From Bradysia coprophila (taxonomy: Eukaryota; Arthropoda; Insecta; Diptera; Sciaridae), in contig NW_023503972.1 of assembly GCF_014529535.1 (NCBI RefSeq), forward strand, positions 5,270,001-5,334,000: 64,000 nucleotides of DNA, read 5' to 3'. A program made the translations under genes and the position numbers. The notes beneath the pieces were generated by a model that had not been told where the DNA came from, searched no databases, and was given only the letters and a program-made list of their open reading frames with translations. Positions 48,286 through 59,996 of the stretch are shown one piece after another (positions within the stretch are counted from its first letter, which is position 1; every line of letters begins with the position of its first letter).

Positions 48286-49679
48286 CTATGCTGGTGCTGA
48301 TGTTGTTGTTGTCGATGTAGTGGTCGTTGCAATTGCTGGGTAGCAATAATTTGCCGGGAACGATGGACAAGAATATCCTGATATGCATTTACCTGTTGCT
48401 TTACCCGTTGTTGGTGAGAAAAGTGTTCCCGGTGGACAATAGCGAATTTCGTAGGTCGGTTCATACAATATGCGGTCGGTGGTGTCATCTCGGCATTCGA
48501 TAAAGGTTTGACAACCACCGGAAGGATAATTAACGTATTTACCCGGTCCACTACTGCATGGATCCTTTGAACAATTTTCGTTGGGAACATGGGCGCTGTA
48601 GCATTTTCCCAGAAGTGATGAAAAGAATGTTTGGGCAGGACATTGTTCCTTCAAAATACCATTTCGATAAACGAAACCACCAGAATAATAACCAACAGAG
48701 TCGCTATATCTACACGATATATACGATGATTGGGTGCTGTCAAAAGGGTTCGCAACTATTGTGTTATCCCAGTTGACCTGGCCGCACGGATCAGTTCCAG
48801 CGTGTGGATCATTTCCATCACAATTGTAGAACGAGTCGCATTTGTCCAATTGAGGATTGAACTTTGAATTAGCTGGACATGTAACCACATTTGAGTGCAA
48901 TGTCGTCACTTGGCCGTTGTTAAGCCAAAGATCACGTTTCCAGCATTCAATAAAAGTCGTACAATCAACACTGTTCGAATTCGGAAAGTAACCTTCACTG
49001 GTGCATGGATAGTTGGCACACACATAACCGCTGACACATCCAGTATCCGGTCTGAATGCTGTTCCACTATCACATTGTACGCTTGTGACTTGCGGATATG
49101 GAAAGCTTATACCGTTGTTGTAAACGTAGCCCCGGTTGCATTGAATATATTTTGAACAGTCCGAGGAACTAGGGTCCGGAATGCTGTAATAGTTGTTCCC
49201 TTCACATGGATTCGTATTGCTGGGCATTGAGTTTGTGGCGCAGTTGTATTGACTGAAACATCCTTGTTTTGCGGGCCAGAAAAATGTATTCTCAGGACAG
49301 CTATGAACTTCGGGCTGCAAGCTGTAGCCACAGCTTACAAATGTTTTACAGTCATTGGAGTCGGTGTTCGCAAACAACCCCGTCACAGTGCAAGTAAATG
49401 CTGTAAGCGAATAAGGAAAAATCGTGGTTAGTCCGTCATGATTCTATCATAGCACTGCTAGCAGAGCTGTGTTCTATCAAACATTTCACAACTGCTTCCG
49501 ATACATCCAGAATCATCGACTCATTTCATTTAATTTTTCTTTGAAGAAAGAAGGGCGATGAAGCCCATTCGCAACTTCAGTGAAACAAAATTATCGTATT
49601 TCTGAATTGACTTACCATTCGCTGTGTTGCCAAATGTGGCAAGTATGATTGCGACCGAAAGTCGAATTAGATTTTTCAT
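48286..49679 (-). CDS. Secreted chitin-binding (peritrophin-like) protein with five CBM14 domains
   Basis: Two exons, 49679-49616 and 49400-48286, joined in phase by a 215-base GT-AG intron, encode 392 residues. The signal peptide is MKNLIRLSVAIILATFGNTANA, split from the mature part by the intron as is common in this family. Five type-2 chitin-binding (CBM14) domains follow, each with C...C...C...C...C...C spacing and aromatic residues around the third cysteine. The fourth domain seems to lack its second cysteine (TQSSYISC where others have DCSKYIQC). A Thr-rich tail (TTTTSTTTTSAPA) ends the protein and is probably O-glycosylated. Likely location is the peritrophic matrix of the gut or another chitinous lining. 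It is convergent with the upstream secreted genes. A TATA box sits 50-60 bases before the start. Confidence 0.92.
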
Positions 49680-49730
49680 ACTTTCGTGTAGTAAGCCTGA
49701 AAACTATATGCAACTACAACGACGTGTAGC

Positions 49731-49739
49731 TTTTTTATA
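49731..49739 (-). promoter_or_regulatory. TATA box of the chitin-binding protein gene
   Basis: On the minus strand TATAAAAAA lies 52 bases before the ATG. A start of transcription near 49705 would leave a leader of about 25 bases. Confidence 0.65.
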
Positions 49740-50284
49740 CTCTTGAAAATGAAAATCTATTTTCGGTTAGATGATCTCTGAGTCTCCAAGTGAATTGGGA
49801 ATGCTCGAAAAATATTTTCTTGTCGTTTCTGACGCACAACTACCAGGTATAGACGCGAACACTATTTCCGAGGGGTAATAAACAAATAAAGAAACTGGTT
49901 CGAATTCAGACTTGAACGAAATTTAAGGGTTCATCTAACCAGATGTGATTTCAGAGTTTTTTTCGCTCAATTTTCGAGCATTTCTTATTAATTGGTTGGG
50001 GTATTTTCAACAACAAAACTGCTGTTTAAACATAGCCTTGGCTGGTAACTAGACAATTGAACTGTCTAATTTAGACAACCAATATGAATAACTTATCGAA
50101 GACAATAATAAATGGAATTAATAAATAATTAGGATGATTCATGTAGTTGACGTTGTTTTAATTCAAACAGTTTTCTAATTTCGTAAACAATAGGCATGTG
50201 CGCGTTATGCAAGTAAGTAAGTGCGAAATACGCCAAGTGGTAATTTCAATAAAACTAGCGATCGATTTATCTTGAATTTGTCAT

Positions 50285-50552
50285 AAAGTCGAAGCATTAT
50301 AATTTGATCGATTCTATTCATTTTTAAATAATTGTAGTTTTCGAAGAAATCATTTCGAAAACATTACAGTATAAAAGCTTACACATGCGCAATAGAGCTG
50401 TTTACTCGCGGTATACATGCGGGTAATCCGTTCAAATGCACGCTTCTAAGCTTTTATACTGTAATGTTTTCGAAATGATTTCTTCGAAAACTACAATTAT
50501 TTAAAAATGAATTAAATGAGTAGAATCGACCAAGTTATAATGCTCCGGCTTT
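50285..50552. repeat. Palindromic element of ~268 bp
   Basis: The core arm, GTAGTTTTCGAAGAAATC through CATTACAGTATAAAAGCTTA, returns inverted almost perfectly after a ~70-base loop with TACTCGCGGTATACATGC. Outer arms are more diverged (GAAGCATTATAA against TTATAATGCTCC). No coding sequence. Confidence 0.85.
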
Positions 50553-52173
50553 AAGTAATTTATATTGAAATACTACAAAAATATTGCTAAAAATATAACA
50601 TGATTTGAATCAGACTGATTCAATCAGTTCAGGCTGAACAATAAAACTTTATTTTAGGTCTGGTAATTAGGTGAGGACTAGGCAAATTTCTAGGTTGACC
50701 TGAAACTGAAATAAAAGAAAAACCAACTGAAATCGGAAAAGAGTTGCAATGAAAAAAAATGTGTTGCATCGGAGTTGCGCGCTAAAGGAGAGTTGTTATT
50801 CTTTACCGGTAAAGCATAATTTTGTCCCAAAGGGCATAGCAGGGTTAGCATGTAAAAAGTGCCCCCAAAGGAACTAAAGCATATGATACATCATTCGAAA
50901 GGTCTTGGCCTAGAACTACTTTTAGTGTAGTATCAAACTCCATAATGGAGTTATAGTGGAGTTATTGACGAAAATGTGAATTTTGTTTTTCATTTATTTC
51001 TCTCTAGTGTGTTGACGTAAAAATCTGTAACGATTCTCAAAAAATGTCTGTATGAAGGGTAACATCTGAGATTTTTATCAGATTTTTTGGCCCCTTATTT
51101 AAGGGTGAAAAAATGCAGAGAAAAATTGTGCGATTTTTTTTCGTACGTTGGAGGTACAGATTTAACTCGGTATTTTGACCATTGATTGGTCTTATGGACA
51201 TGTATTTTGCATATTTTTTTCAGATTTTTCAAAATGGTGGAACATATTCAATTTTTCGAAACAATTTTTGAGTGAATTTTTTAACCCCAAAGGAGGTGTC
51301 CAAAAATTCTGCAAATAATCACAGATGTTACTATCCATACAGACATTTTTTGAGAATTTTTTCAGAATTTTAAGTTACAGCCAACGGGAGATATAAATTA
51401 TGGACAAAACTCACCCTCATACCCAAAAACTCATTCCTAGCGTGCTTTTAAGGGCTGATATTCTACCGAAAACCCCGTTTTGTTAAGTCCAGTCAAGTTG
51501 CCGATCATATCTGATAATAATCTGCAGTTTTATGGAATTTTCTTTTTCTCCTATTAATATAATAATAATAATTATTAATTAATATAATCTCCTATTATCA
51601 TTCAGAAAGTTTTACATTTATTTGTCAGCTTCCGAAAAGCAAATGTAACTAAGTTATCGGTGACGGTCTCGTCTGAATTTGCAGGCACCATAATTTTTAT
51701 CGCCGACTAAAATAATATTTTTTTCTTCTTCAATCAACACGTTTGCGTCTTCAAACATTACCGAGGATGTTGCCCTTATTGAACAAATTCGAAATGTGCA
51801 AATTTATTTTTATAAATGACGTGCTATATCTCCAGCTTCATAAACATTAATTTTTCTAAAAATAACAACGACATCAATTACATTCAGCTAGTCGAAAGAG
51901 CCAACAACATCCACAAATATTGACACAATCGTACTTTCGTAGAGGCAATAAATAATGTTTTTCACACAAAATTTGATTATGACGCAAATCTAAAATACTA
52001 CAAGGGCTGGAACATAGTATTCTCTAGCAGCGACAAAATATGAAAATTAGCGCAGGATTCATACATTGTTTCTGTAAGAAATAGTCATCTACCTCACAAG
52101 GGATAAAAGTTAAAACTTCCTGTTTTCGAGAGAGTTTTCAATTTCATTTATTTTTTAACATAGTTCCTTAAAC
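50553..52173. other. Gene-free stretch with one foldback
   Basis: No gene seen. At 51030-51076 and 51318-51362, sequence around CTCAAAAAATGTCTGTATG is present in inverted orientation, making a ~330-bp foldback with arms of about 45 bases. The rest is AT-rich and unremarkable. Confidence 0.55.
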
Positions 52174-55100
52174 TACTATGTGTAACATGCAAATATGGTC
52201 ACGATCGTAGTTAATTTATTTAACACAGATACCAAATGTCATGTGGAATGCGTGGAACGCGAGTGCTTGGAGAAACAGCGACTGCTACGCAATTGACATC
52301 TGATTGATTTTTTTGTTGATTTGTTGGTTTTGTCGAGTGCTTTTCAATTTTAACATTTTCTTTCGGTTTGGTGTAACAAGGACTGAAACAGCTTCTACTT
52401 TTGTGTTAAAATTGTTTCAAAATATTCTAAATTTTATAGGTTTCAGATGTGTTCGTGTATAATAAGCCCTAATTAGGCCGTTAAATCGTGAATTTTGCTT
52501 TGTGTTTGAGTGATTTGTTTCCGTACAGAACTCATTCTGTTCTTGTCTTTTTTTAAAGAAAAATTTAATTAATTTGATAATACAGTAGGCAAAGTATCTA
52601 AATTAATAATTTTCCATTAATTCGTCAGAACTTTTAATTCATAATTCAATCCTGAAAATTCGTCAATCTAAAAATACACTGCTCGTACGCATTCACATCC
52701 GCAATCAACAAACGTCAAACGGTTTTCATTATCTCATTAGATTTTTTTGTGAAAATGTTTTTTGAGTACCTATTAAACCAGAGCTCTCAATATTTCCGAA
52801 ATTGTTTCATTTATTCGATTCAATAAATTGTTTACAAGATGCTTCAATTGATAATTTTTATAAATTTCGAATAAGGAAAGTGCTCTTAAAATCAACAAAT
52901 CGAAAACAAAAAATAATGTTTTTATTCTTGGAGTTATTTTCAGGAAATTTATGCTACGCAAGCCTTTGAATCGTCAATTCAATCGACTGTTGTATTTAAT
53001 CGATGATGCGAAGATCTTTACAGCAAATTGGAATGCATTTTGGGATCGGCAAAAGATTTAGGCAAAGTTTCAGTTTATGTGGAAAATCAAATAGGAAAAG
53101 ATTTCTTTTGAAGGTTGTTTTGAAGATTGTACTTAAAAAGGTGAGGCAACCATGCTGTTTTCGGTCAGTGAATTAGCTTGGCCACACTACAAACCACTTA
53201 TGCCTCGGAATAGGTAGGTTTTTGACATGAAAATCAAAAACCTGATCTGACCTGACATGTTTTAAATTTAACCTGAAATAACCAGGATTGACCTGATTCA
53301 TTTGCATATTTCTTATTAGTTTCCTTTGCCGCTGAGTTCTAAAATCGTAATTTTCGTTTCGTAGTTTCACGGAGGATATTTGCATAATAGAAGTAACAAA
53401 TTTCTCAAGATATTGTTAAAATAATTTGCGAAATAGGTCTGTTAGAATTCACTTCAGGTCAGTGTCTGTATTTTCAGGTTCAACTCAAATCAGGTCAAGT
53501 CAAAATCTATCAGATCTGATCCAGATCATATCAGGTTTAAGGCTATTCCTATTTCAATGATTTTCGATTACACTCGTGGTGTCCTTCAAATTACTAACGA
53601 AAATACAATGAAGATGCGTCTGATGTTTATTGACACATGTTGGATTTTGTTTCTTCGCCGTTGGCTAAATGAAAGTCAAAGCTACAAAACATTTGTAATA
53701 TGCATGTGGAGAGGAGTTAGTAGTCTTAGCTTCATATTTTTGTTGATTTTCAGTAATGTAATTAGTAGTCAAAAGAGCCTGATGAAGAGCAAAGCCGAAG
53801 CTCGAAATATTGCGTAAACTAACGTCTTTTATTTACAAACCACCGCTATAGTCCAAGAAATCAACCAACTTTAGTTTATTGTCACATAGCACATCCTTCT
53901 GACAGAAAAACCAAAGAATATATTTAAAACGAAAAAAAGTTGAGCTACGGTTAGAGCTTAGAATTTTATTAAGATTTGAGATAAGCCTACGAGGTGTAGT
54001 AGTCAAGCCATTTTCTACACTCACATTTTCTGATATTTTTCAATTGTCCAAATTTGTTAATGTTCGACCTTTACGCAGCATTTCGGAGATGGAAATATGA
54101 GATTTATTACATAATGCCATAGGTGAGGGATATTATTCCCCACTGGATTAATAAATTATCAAGCAGCACTGCAAGGTATTTTTCTAAAAAGAGCAACGAA
54201 AAACCAAATGAAGAATGAATTAACTGAAGTAACGTACTTATTTCAAGAAGTTCAATACAAAAACCAGCGCTAAGAGTGCAATAAATTTATCAGATTTATC
54301 TTTTCGACTAATGGATTTTTTAAATCTTATTAAGAAGGGGTTGCTGAAATAATTCCTCCAAAGTGACTTGATAAGAATTTCTGTAGATACTTAAAAAGAG
54401 ATTAGGTCAAAATTCAAAGATATTCAGTGAGCCCGGCTAATAGAACCCTTCTATTATTCAATATTAAAATAAAGATCCATTGAAATAGAGGAAAAAAACT
54501 TTTGAATCGAAAACATCTGCAACTTATTAGGAATTCCTGATATTTCTTTATTTTCGAGTAGATAAGTAGTGAAAACACATTTTAAATGAGAATGAATTAA
54601 AAACAGTATCGAACAAGCGAAGAACAATTTATATAAGTTCTTTAACTGTTTTTGATCAATAAATCTAAGTTTTATTAAAAAAAAATCGATATCCGACACT
54701 TGCGGAGCATAACTTTTCTGAAAATAACTCCAAGAATAAAAAACATTGTTTTTTGTTTTCGATTTGTTGATTTTAAGAGCACTTTCCTTATTCGAAATGA
54801 AACAATTTCGGAAATATTGAGAGCTCTGGTTTAATAGGTACTCAAAAAACATTTTCACAAAAAAATCTAATGAGACAATGAAAACCATTTGACGTTTGTT
54901 GATTGCGGATGTGAATGCGAACGAGCAGTGTATTTTTAGATTGACGAATTTTCAGGATTGAATTATGAATTAAAAGTTGTGACGAATTAATGGAAAATTA
55001 TTAATTTAGATACTTTGCCTACTGTATTATCAAATTAATTAAATTTTTCTTTTAAAGAAGAAAAGAACAGAATGAGTTCTGTACGGAAACAAATCACTCA

Positions 55101-55433
55101 AACACAAAGCAAAATTCACGATTTAACGGCCTAATTAGGGCTTATTATATACGAACACATCTGACACCTATAAAATTTAGAAGACTTTGAAACAATTTTA
55201 ACACAAAACTAGAAGCTGTTTCAGTCCTTGTTACACCAAACCGAAAGAAAATGTTAAAATTGAAAAGCACCCGACAAAACCAACAAATCAACAAAAAAAT
55301 CAATCAGATGTCAATTGCGTAGCAGTCGCTGTTTCTCCAAGCACTCGCGTTCCACGCATTCCACATGACATTTGGTATCTGTGTTAAATAAATTAACTAC
55401 AATCGTGACCATATTTGCATGTTACACATAGTA
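52174..55433. repeat. 3.3 kb foldback element with ~0.75 kb arms
   Basis: The left arm 52174-52962 and right arm 54699-55433 are reverse complements with high similarity over their whole length. Anchors include TGTGTAACATGCAAATATGG, GGAATGCGTGGAACGCGAGT, GCCCTAATTAGGCCGTTAAA and CTTGGAGTTATTTTC. The left arm has ~54 extra bases near 52813-52866, accounting for the length difference. The loop, 52963-54698, is AT-rich and has no recognisable transposase; open frames at 53557, 53833 and 54454 have no family features. The loop also holds ACCTGA/TCAGGT motifs in opposite orientations near 53250 and 53480. It is a large foldback or MITE-like element. Confidence 0.9.
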
Positions 55434-55572
55434 AGTACACCGCGTAGCTCCAGTATGTGTTACAATTCTAAAGAGGCGAATCTGAGGTCAATAAACACAT
55501 TAAAACGTGACTTTTCACTTTTTACCGAGTTTTGTCATGGATTTCACATGTTAGGGCAATCGAGCGTTCAAG

Positions 55573-55933
55573 GAATCCACGCCATTAGTCATAAATTTAT
55601 ACGTCAGAGAGAGCTTTTTTCTCCTTTGTTACGATCTGTCAGTTTTTCTATTTTGCGATTTAGTATGGAAATGAAAACTAAAATTTAGATATCTTTGCTG
55701 TTTTAAGTGGTTTTTCATATTTTTTTGGACCACAATGTTTTAAAATGTGTTTGGAATCGATTGGCATTAACAGATTGTGTGAAAATATTTTTTTCTATTT
55801 TATTATTTTGTTTATGTCAATCGATTCCAAACATACTTTAAAACATTTTGGTCCAAAAAATATGAAGAACCACTTAAAACAGCAAAGATATCTCAATTAT
55901 AGTTTTCATTTCCATACTAAATGGCGTGGATTC
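55573..55933. repeat. Palindromic element of ~360 bp with one interrupted arm
   Basis: GATATCTTTGCTGTTTTAAG, TTTTTTGGACCA and GGAATCGATTG pair with their complements on the right arm around a T-rich loop near 55795. Outer motif AATCCACGCCATT pairs with AATGGCGTGGATT, but the left arm has ~75 extra bases between it and TAGTATGGAAATG. The extra segment looks like an insertion into one arm. Confidence 0.8.
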
Positions 55934-56900
55934 GATGAAAACAACGATTTTCGACTCGTGTAAGCTCGAATGCTTTCAAATACCTATTGTTCATAATGAT
56001 TTTTCATAATCAGCCAAATTTTACAAAAAACTTGAAAGCTTCGTTCAAGTTATGGGGTTGACCTAGTTGTAAATTACAGCTTGTAAAGTTGTTCACTAAC
56101 GAACTTTGATAACGAGAGCACCATCGAAAAAATGAATATTAAATTTTTGTTTGAAATCACGACGACAAGAGCATAATGGATATAGGCGGTAATTCTCTGG
56201 AAGCGATATGATTTCCAGAAAATTACCAAGGAAATCGCAAAAATTCACGTAAAGGAGACAGAGACAACGGAATGAAAAATTATCGTTGTCAGGCGACCGT
56301 CAAGAATACAATTTTCTTAATTTTTTTCTAATTGCAAATGTTAGTTTCCGGGAGATGAAGACAAGTCCGTTAGGTATGTCTAAAGTTATATACGTAAGTG
56401 TGAGCGCTTAACAAAGGGGATTTCAAAATTCAGTTTCTGTTGCAAAATGAGCAGTATGCGTAACCTGTATCTACAAAACCTTGATTTAGACAAAGTGTTT
56501 GTGAATATTACAAATGACAAAATAATTTTATATGGAAAAATCCACTGAACCGTTCAAATTTTGTTGCCAACTGCCTTCGTGATCATTAAAACTTTAGTTG
56601 TTAGAACTTTTCAAACTTAGTATACCGAAACGTATAGAAACGAATGAATGAAACGATTAGGTGTTCGCCAACAGTCGAAAGTGTGGAAGACCCCTCTAGT
56701 GTTTGAGACATGGAACTATTACTCTGCCATGATTACCGGTGATTACACTTATCCACTTATGTCTTATGTATATAAATAAGATATATACATAAAATGCACT
56801 GAACTCAAAATTCTGCACATTGACTGGCATATTTTATGTGCGAGCTGATAAGGTGATGATAACAGGCATTTCTCAGTATTGTAAAAATAGAGTCGCGGTG
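55934..56900. other. Intergenic region before the membrane protein gene
   Basis: AT-rich, with no coding signal or clear repeat. It presumably includes regulatory sequence of the downstream gene. Confidence 0.45.
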
Positions 56901-56902
56901 TA

Positions 56903-57417
56903 TAGTCAGTCAGTCAGTGGACGGCTTCGAAAACCAAAATTTCAATAGTCGGATTAATATCAAGACATAAGTCAGACAGTAACAGTGAATTACATACTAC
57001 AACCCACATCCACAGCTTAACAGGTCACTACATTTGAAAAGGTACGTAATGTAAGTATACGTAATATAAAATCAAATAGTATGTTCAAAACTCGTCCAAG
57101 TGAGTCATCCTTCGGATCAAACAATTAAAATCTTTGTTAGGTTGTTTGTAGCGACAGTTCTACCATATATGAAAAAGTGGTCTACATGTCGTATATATCT
57201 CCCATTCAACATGGTTCAACAATCTGTACAACATTCTTTGAAACAATGTAACTGCGTGTACTATTGACATGAGTCATGGGATGTAAAAATAGTGGATTAC
57301 GCAACTGTTTGGAAATTATTGAGGGCTTGAGAATGGTTTTATCATTTGTATCCCAATCCGAAGGATTTCTTTTTTGTCTTTGTGTTCAATTCATAACAAT
57401 CTGCTAATTTTTGCAGT
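56903..57417 (+). promoter_or_regulatory. Probable initiator, 5' UTR exon and first intron of the membrane protein gene
   Basis: AGTCAGTCAGTCAGTGG at about 56905-56920 carries overlapping TCAGT initiators. A donor AAAAG/GTACGTAATG lies near 57041, and an acceptor TTTTTGCAG ends at 57417, ten bases before the coding ATG. So a non-coding first exon of ~130 bases and a ~376-base intron are likely. No standard TATA is seen. Confidence 0.5.
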
Positions 57418-57426
57418 CTACGAAAA

Positions 57427-58760
57427 ATGCCCAGAAAATTCCCACCACAAAGAGTTCCTAGCCGACCAACGATTCAGGCTTTTGACAATCATCTGAACTA
57501 CAGTAAAAAGCTCCGTAGCTTCGCATTGTTCATTCGATCCACTTTGAAATGGAGCTGTCACAATTGGCGGTACATTCTCACATACGTTGTAACATTGATT
57601 GTTGGCTTCGCAATCATTCACTTTGAATATATGAAGAAAAGCCATCTCGATAAGATTGCCACATATGGTGGATGGGGACAATTTCTAATATTGTTGGTGG
57701 TTTACATGGGACTGGGTTGCACAAAACACCAAGCGGCTGTGACAGTGAGTTGTGTCGTGATAGTCCTGATAGTGTTACAATAATAATTTAATTATATTTC
57801 CAGGACATACCGTCTCCGATCTTCCTGGTCAATCTCTTAAAATTGATGAAGATAGACAACGTAAGCCAAGCAGTTGGATCTATTTCAAAAACGTTGTCGC
57901 TTGATCGTTTGATTTTTTTTTAGGATACAAAAACTCGCATCGTAGAACAGGCATACGCAGCCGTTTTTATGGTATTTTTCTGTATATCGCCTATGGTGCG
58001 AAACAACATGTCGCTGGACCCCGAACAATTAGGCGTTCATGAATTGATCGATAGATTATTGGCCACGGCGTTATCGATTTACACAGTGTCACCAACGCTT
58101 AGTGATTCAGAAATTAAATGTATGATCAGAACGCTATCTTCACAAGCAGTCGATGAAGCCCGACATATAGCGGAAGAAGATCGCCGTACCGATGTGATCA
58201 AAGAAATCAGTGCCTTACAGGTACAATGTGATAAATATGTTCTTATGCAGCAGAGGTCATTCTATAAACAGTGGACAACCATAATTTATGTATCAATGTG
58301 GATTTGTTTGATTGTGGTCGGATTGGAAGTACTCGGTGTCGATTTGAATGAGAGTCATGACTTGAAGACCCGGTGTATCTCAATGATTGTGTCTACCGTA
58401 ACCATCCTTGTGATATGTCTATTTTCAGTGATAATTGTAAGATATTTCGAGCAAATTGTAAGTCCGTACAATGATGAATATGATCTCTTTGGTTTAAATC
58501 AAAGTTTAAACGAAAAATGGGCGGAATTGAGTGACCTTAGGACGTCGTCCTTCAGCCCTCAGAAACATACTGGAACACAGACTATTACAAACTCTAGTTC
58601 AGTTACCACTATATTTAAAGAAAGAACTATTTTCAACAATGCTGGCACGGCCATTACGGTCCATATTAGGGAAGAATTACCAATTATTACCAGAAAAATT
58701 AATGTCGAAGAACTGAAGACAGATGTGATCATGTTCAAGGCGCCTCAAGCAAAACAGTAG
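57427..58760 (+). CDS. Multi-pass membrane protein, family not recognised
   Basis: Exons 57427-57744, 57804-57860 and 57924-58760 join in phase through short GT-AG introns (59 and 63 bases), giving 403 residues. The N-terminal ~45 residues are basic and Pro-rich. Hydrophobic segments lie at about 48-66, 83-98, 136-150 (weaker), 242-264 and 277-298. Between the third and fourth is a ~90-residue polar, probably helical stretch with EARHIAEEDRR. The C-terminal ~100 residues are polar and Ser/Thr-rich. There is no signal peptide, no transporter or receptor signature I know, and few cysteines. AATAAA occurs at about 58962. It could be a lineage-restricted membrane protein; I cannot give a function. 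The ATG is close after the intron acceptor, and the frame is closed upstream by the splice site. Confidence 0.8.
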
Positions 58761-59945
58761 CCCCCAACAGCTGCCGTAGAAGAGACATTTTTCACGAAGT
58801 TTTTACTGATTTTTTAAAAAGATAAATTTAAGATATAGTGACGGCACCGGTTACGAGCCCCCTAAAGGATTATATTTTACAGTTTCCACTGTACAGAAAC
58901 CATTTACAATGTGAAATATCTTTTTTAAACTTTCTTATTATTTATTCATGACGCATCTATAATAAAACGTTTAATTCAATTTATTATTATTTATAAAAAA
59001 AAGAAAAACTTCACCTAATTTGTGAATTTTCGAAATATTTTCACCAAATGAAAACCGATTTCAGTAAACTTTTTTTCTTGAAAGCTGTTGACCAGACGCG
59101 TCGTTTAAGCCACATATTAGGTTGGTGGCCGAAAATCTCGGGAAACTGCGGGAAAAAGTCCGAATTCGACTTTTTCGAAGAATTGTTTTCATTATTAATT
59201 TTAATGTCACTCAAAAACAATAAATGTGCCTTCGTCTTCGATTATTTATTGCTTTTGGCAAGCTTAGAACCCAGACATGACAACTTATCAATCCACAGTC
59301 TTCACTCCAGGTTTCTGATATGTGTGTGCTTCTCCAGATTTAAACATTGAAATAAATTAATAAATAATTTTCTTGTTGTACACTAAAGCGTTCCACACGC
59401 TTCTTATTTCAAAAATAATAACAACAACACGAATCCAACAAAATTAATTTTCATGTGTCGGGGCCGAAAATGAGGGAGTTTCTAGATTTTTCTCGGGTTT
59501 TCGACCCCTTACATGAAATTTTTTTTGGAGTATCTGGGCGTGTTAAAACACTTTTTATGTACAATGAAAATTGGTATTCATTTCGCAAAATGAATTCTGT
59601 AGGGACGAACTAAACTCCTGCATGTTACATTTCGTAAAAGGATGAATTCCCTAGGATCCAACAACACGCTTTTATGGCGAGAACTCAAACCTGCAAGTTT
59701 TTTTTATGATTCAGACCTGCGATTTTTATCTGCTTTTGTGTTTTTGTTTTCGAAGTTTGAATGGGCGCGGGTTCAAACCCACGAAATTTTCATTTGGCAG
59801 TTTCTATACTGCGAATTTTTTGTAATTCCAAAAATCACTAAAAAGTGTTATAAAATGATCGTCATAGCTACTTGACTATAATGTAGAATTCGCAGGTTCA
59901 AGTTCGTCTGTACTTCACATACATACCTTTGCGGTACAACAGAAT
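58761..59945. other. Intergenic region with a copy of the 12.8 kb repeat core
   Basis: Begins with the 3' UTR of the membrane protein gene. At 59448-59540, TCATGTGTCGGGGCCGAAAA through TTTCGACCCCTTACATGAAA matches the core of the element at 12713-13051. The rest, including open frames near 59048 and 59642, has no family features. Confidence 0.6.
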
Positions 59946-59996
59946 CGCCAAGAAAAATCGACAAAGTGTGAAGAAACGCCAATTAGCTGAATTTTT

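Noticed and set aside
54454-54888. 144-codon open frame in the large foldback
   Set aside because: It begins in the right arm, is AT-driven, and lacks transposase or other motifs; the matching part of the left arm does not preserve it.
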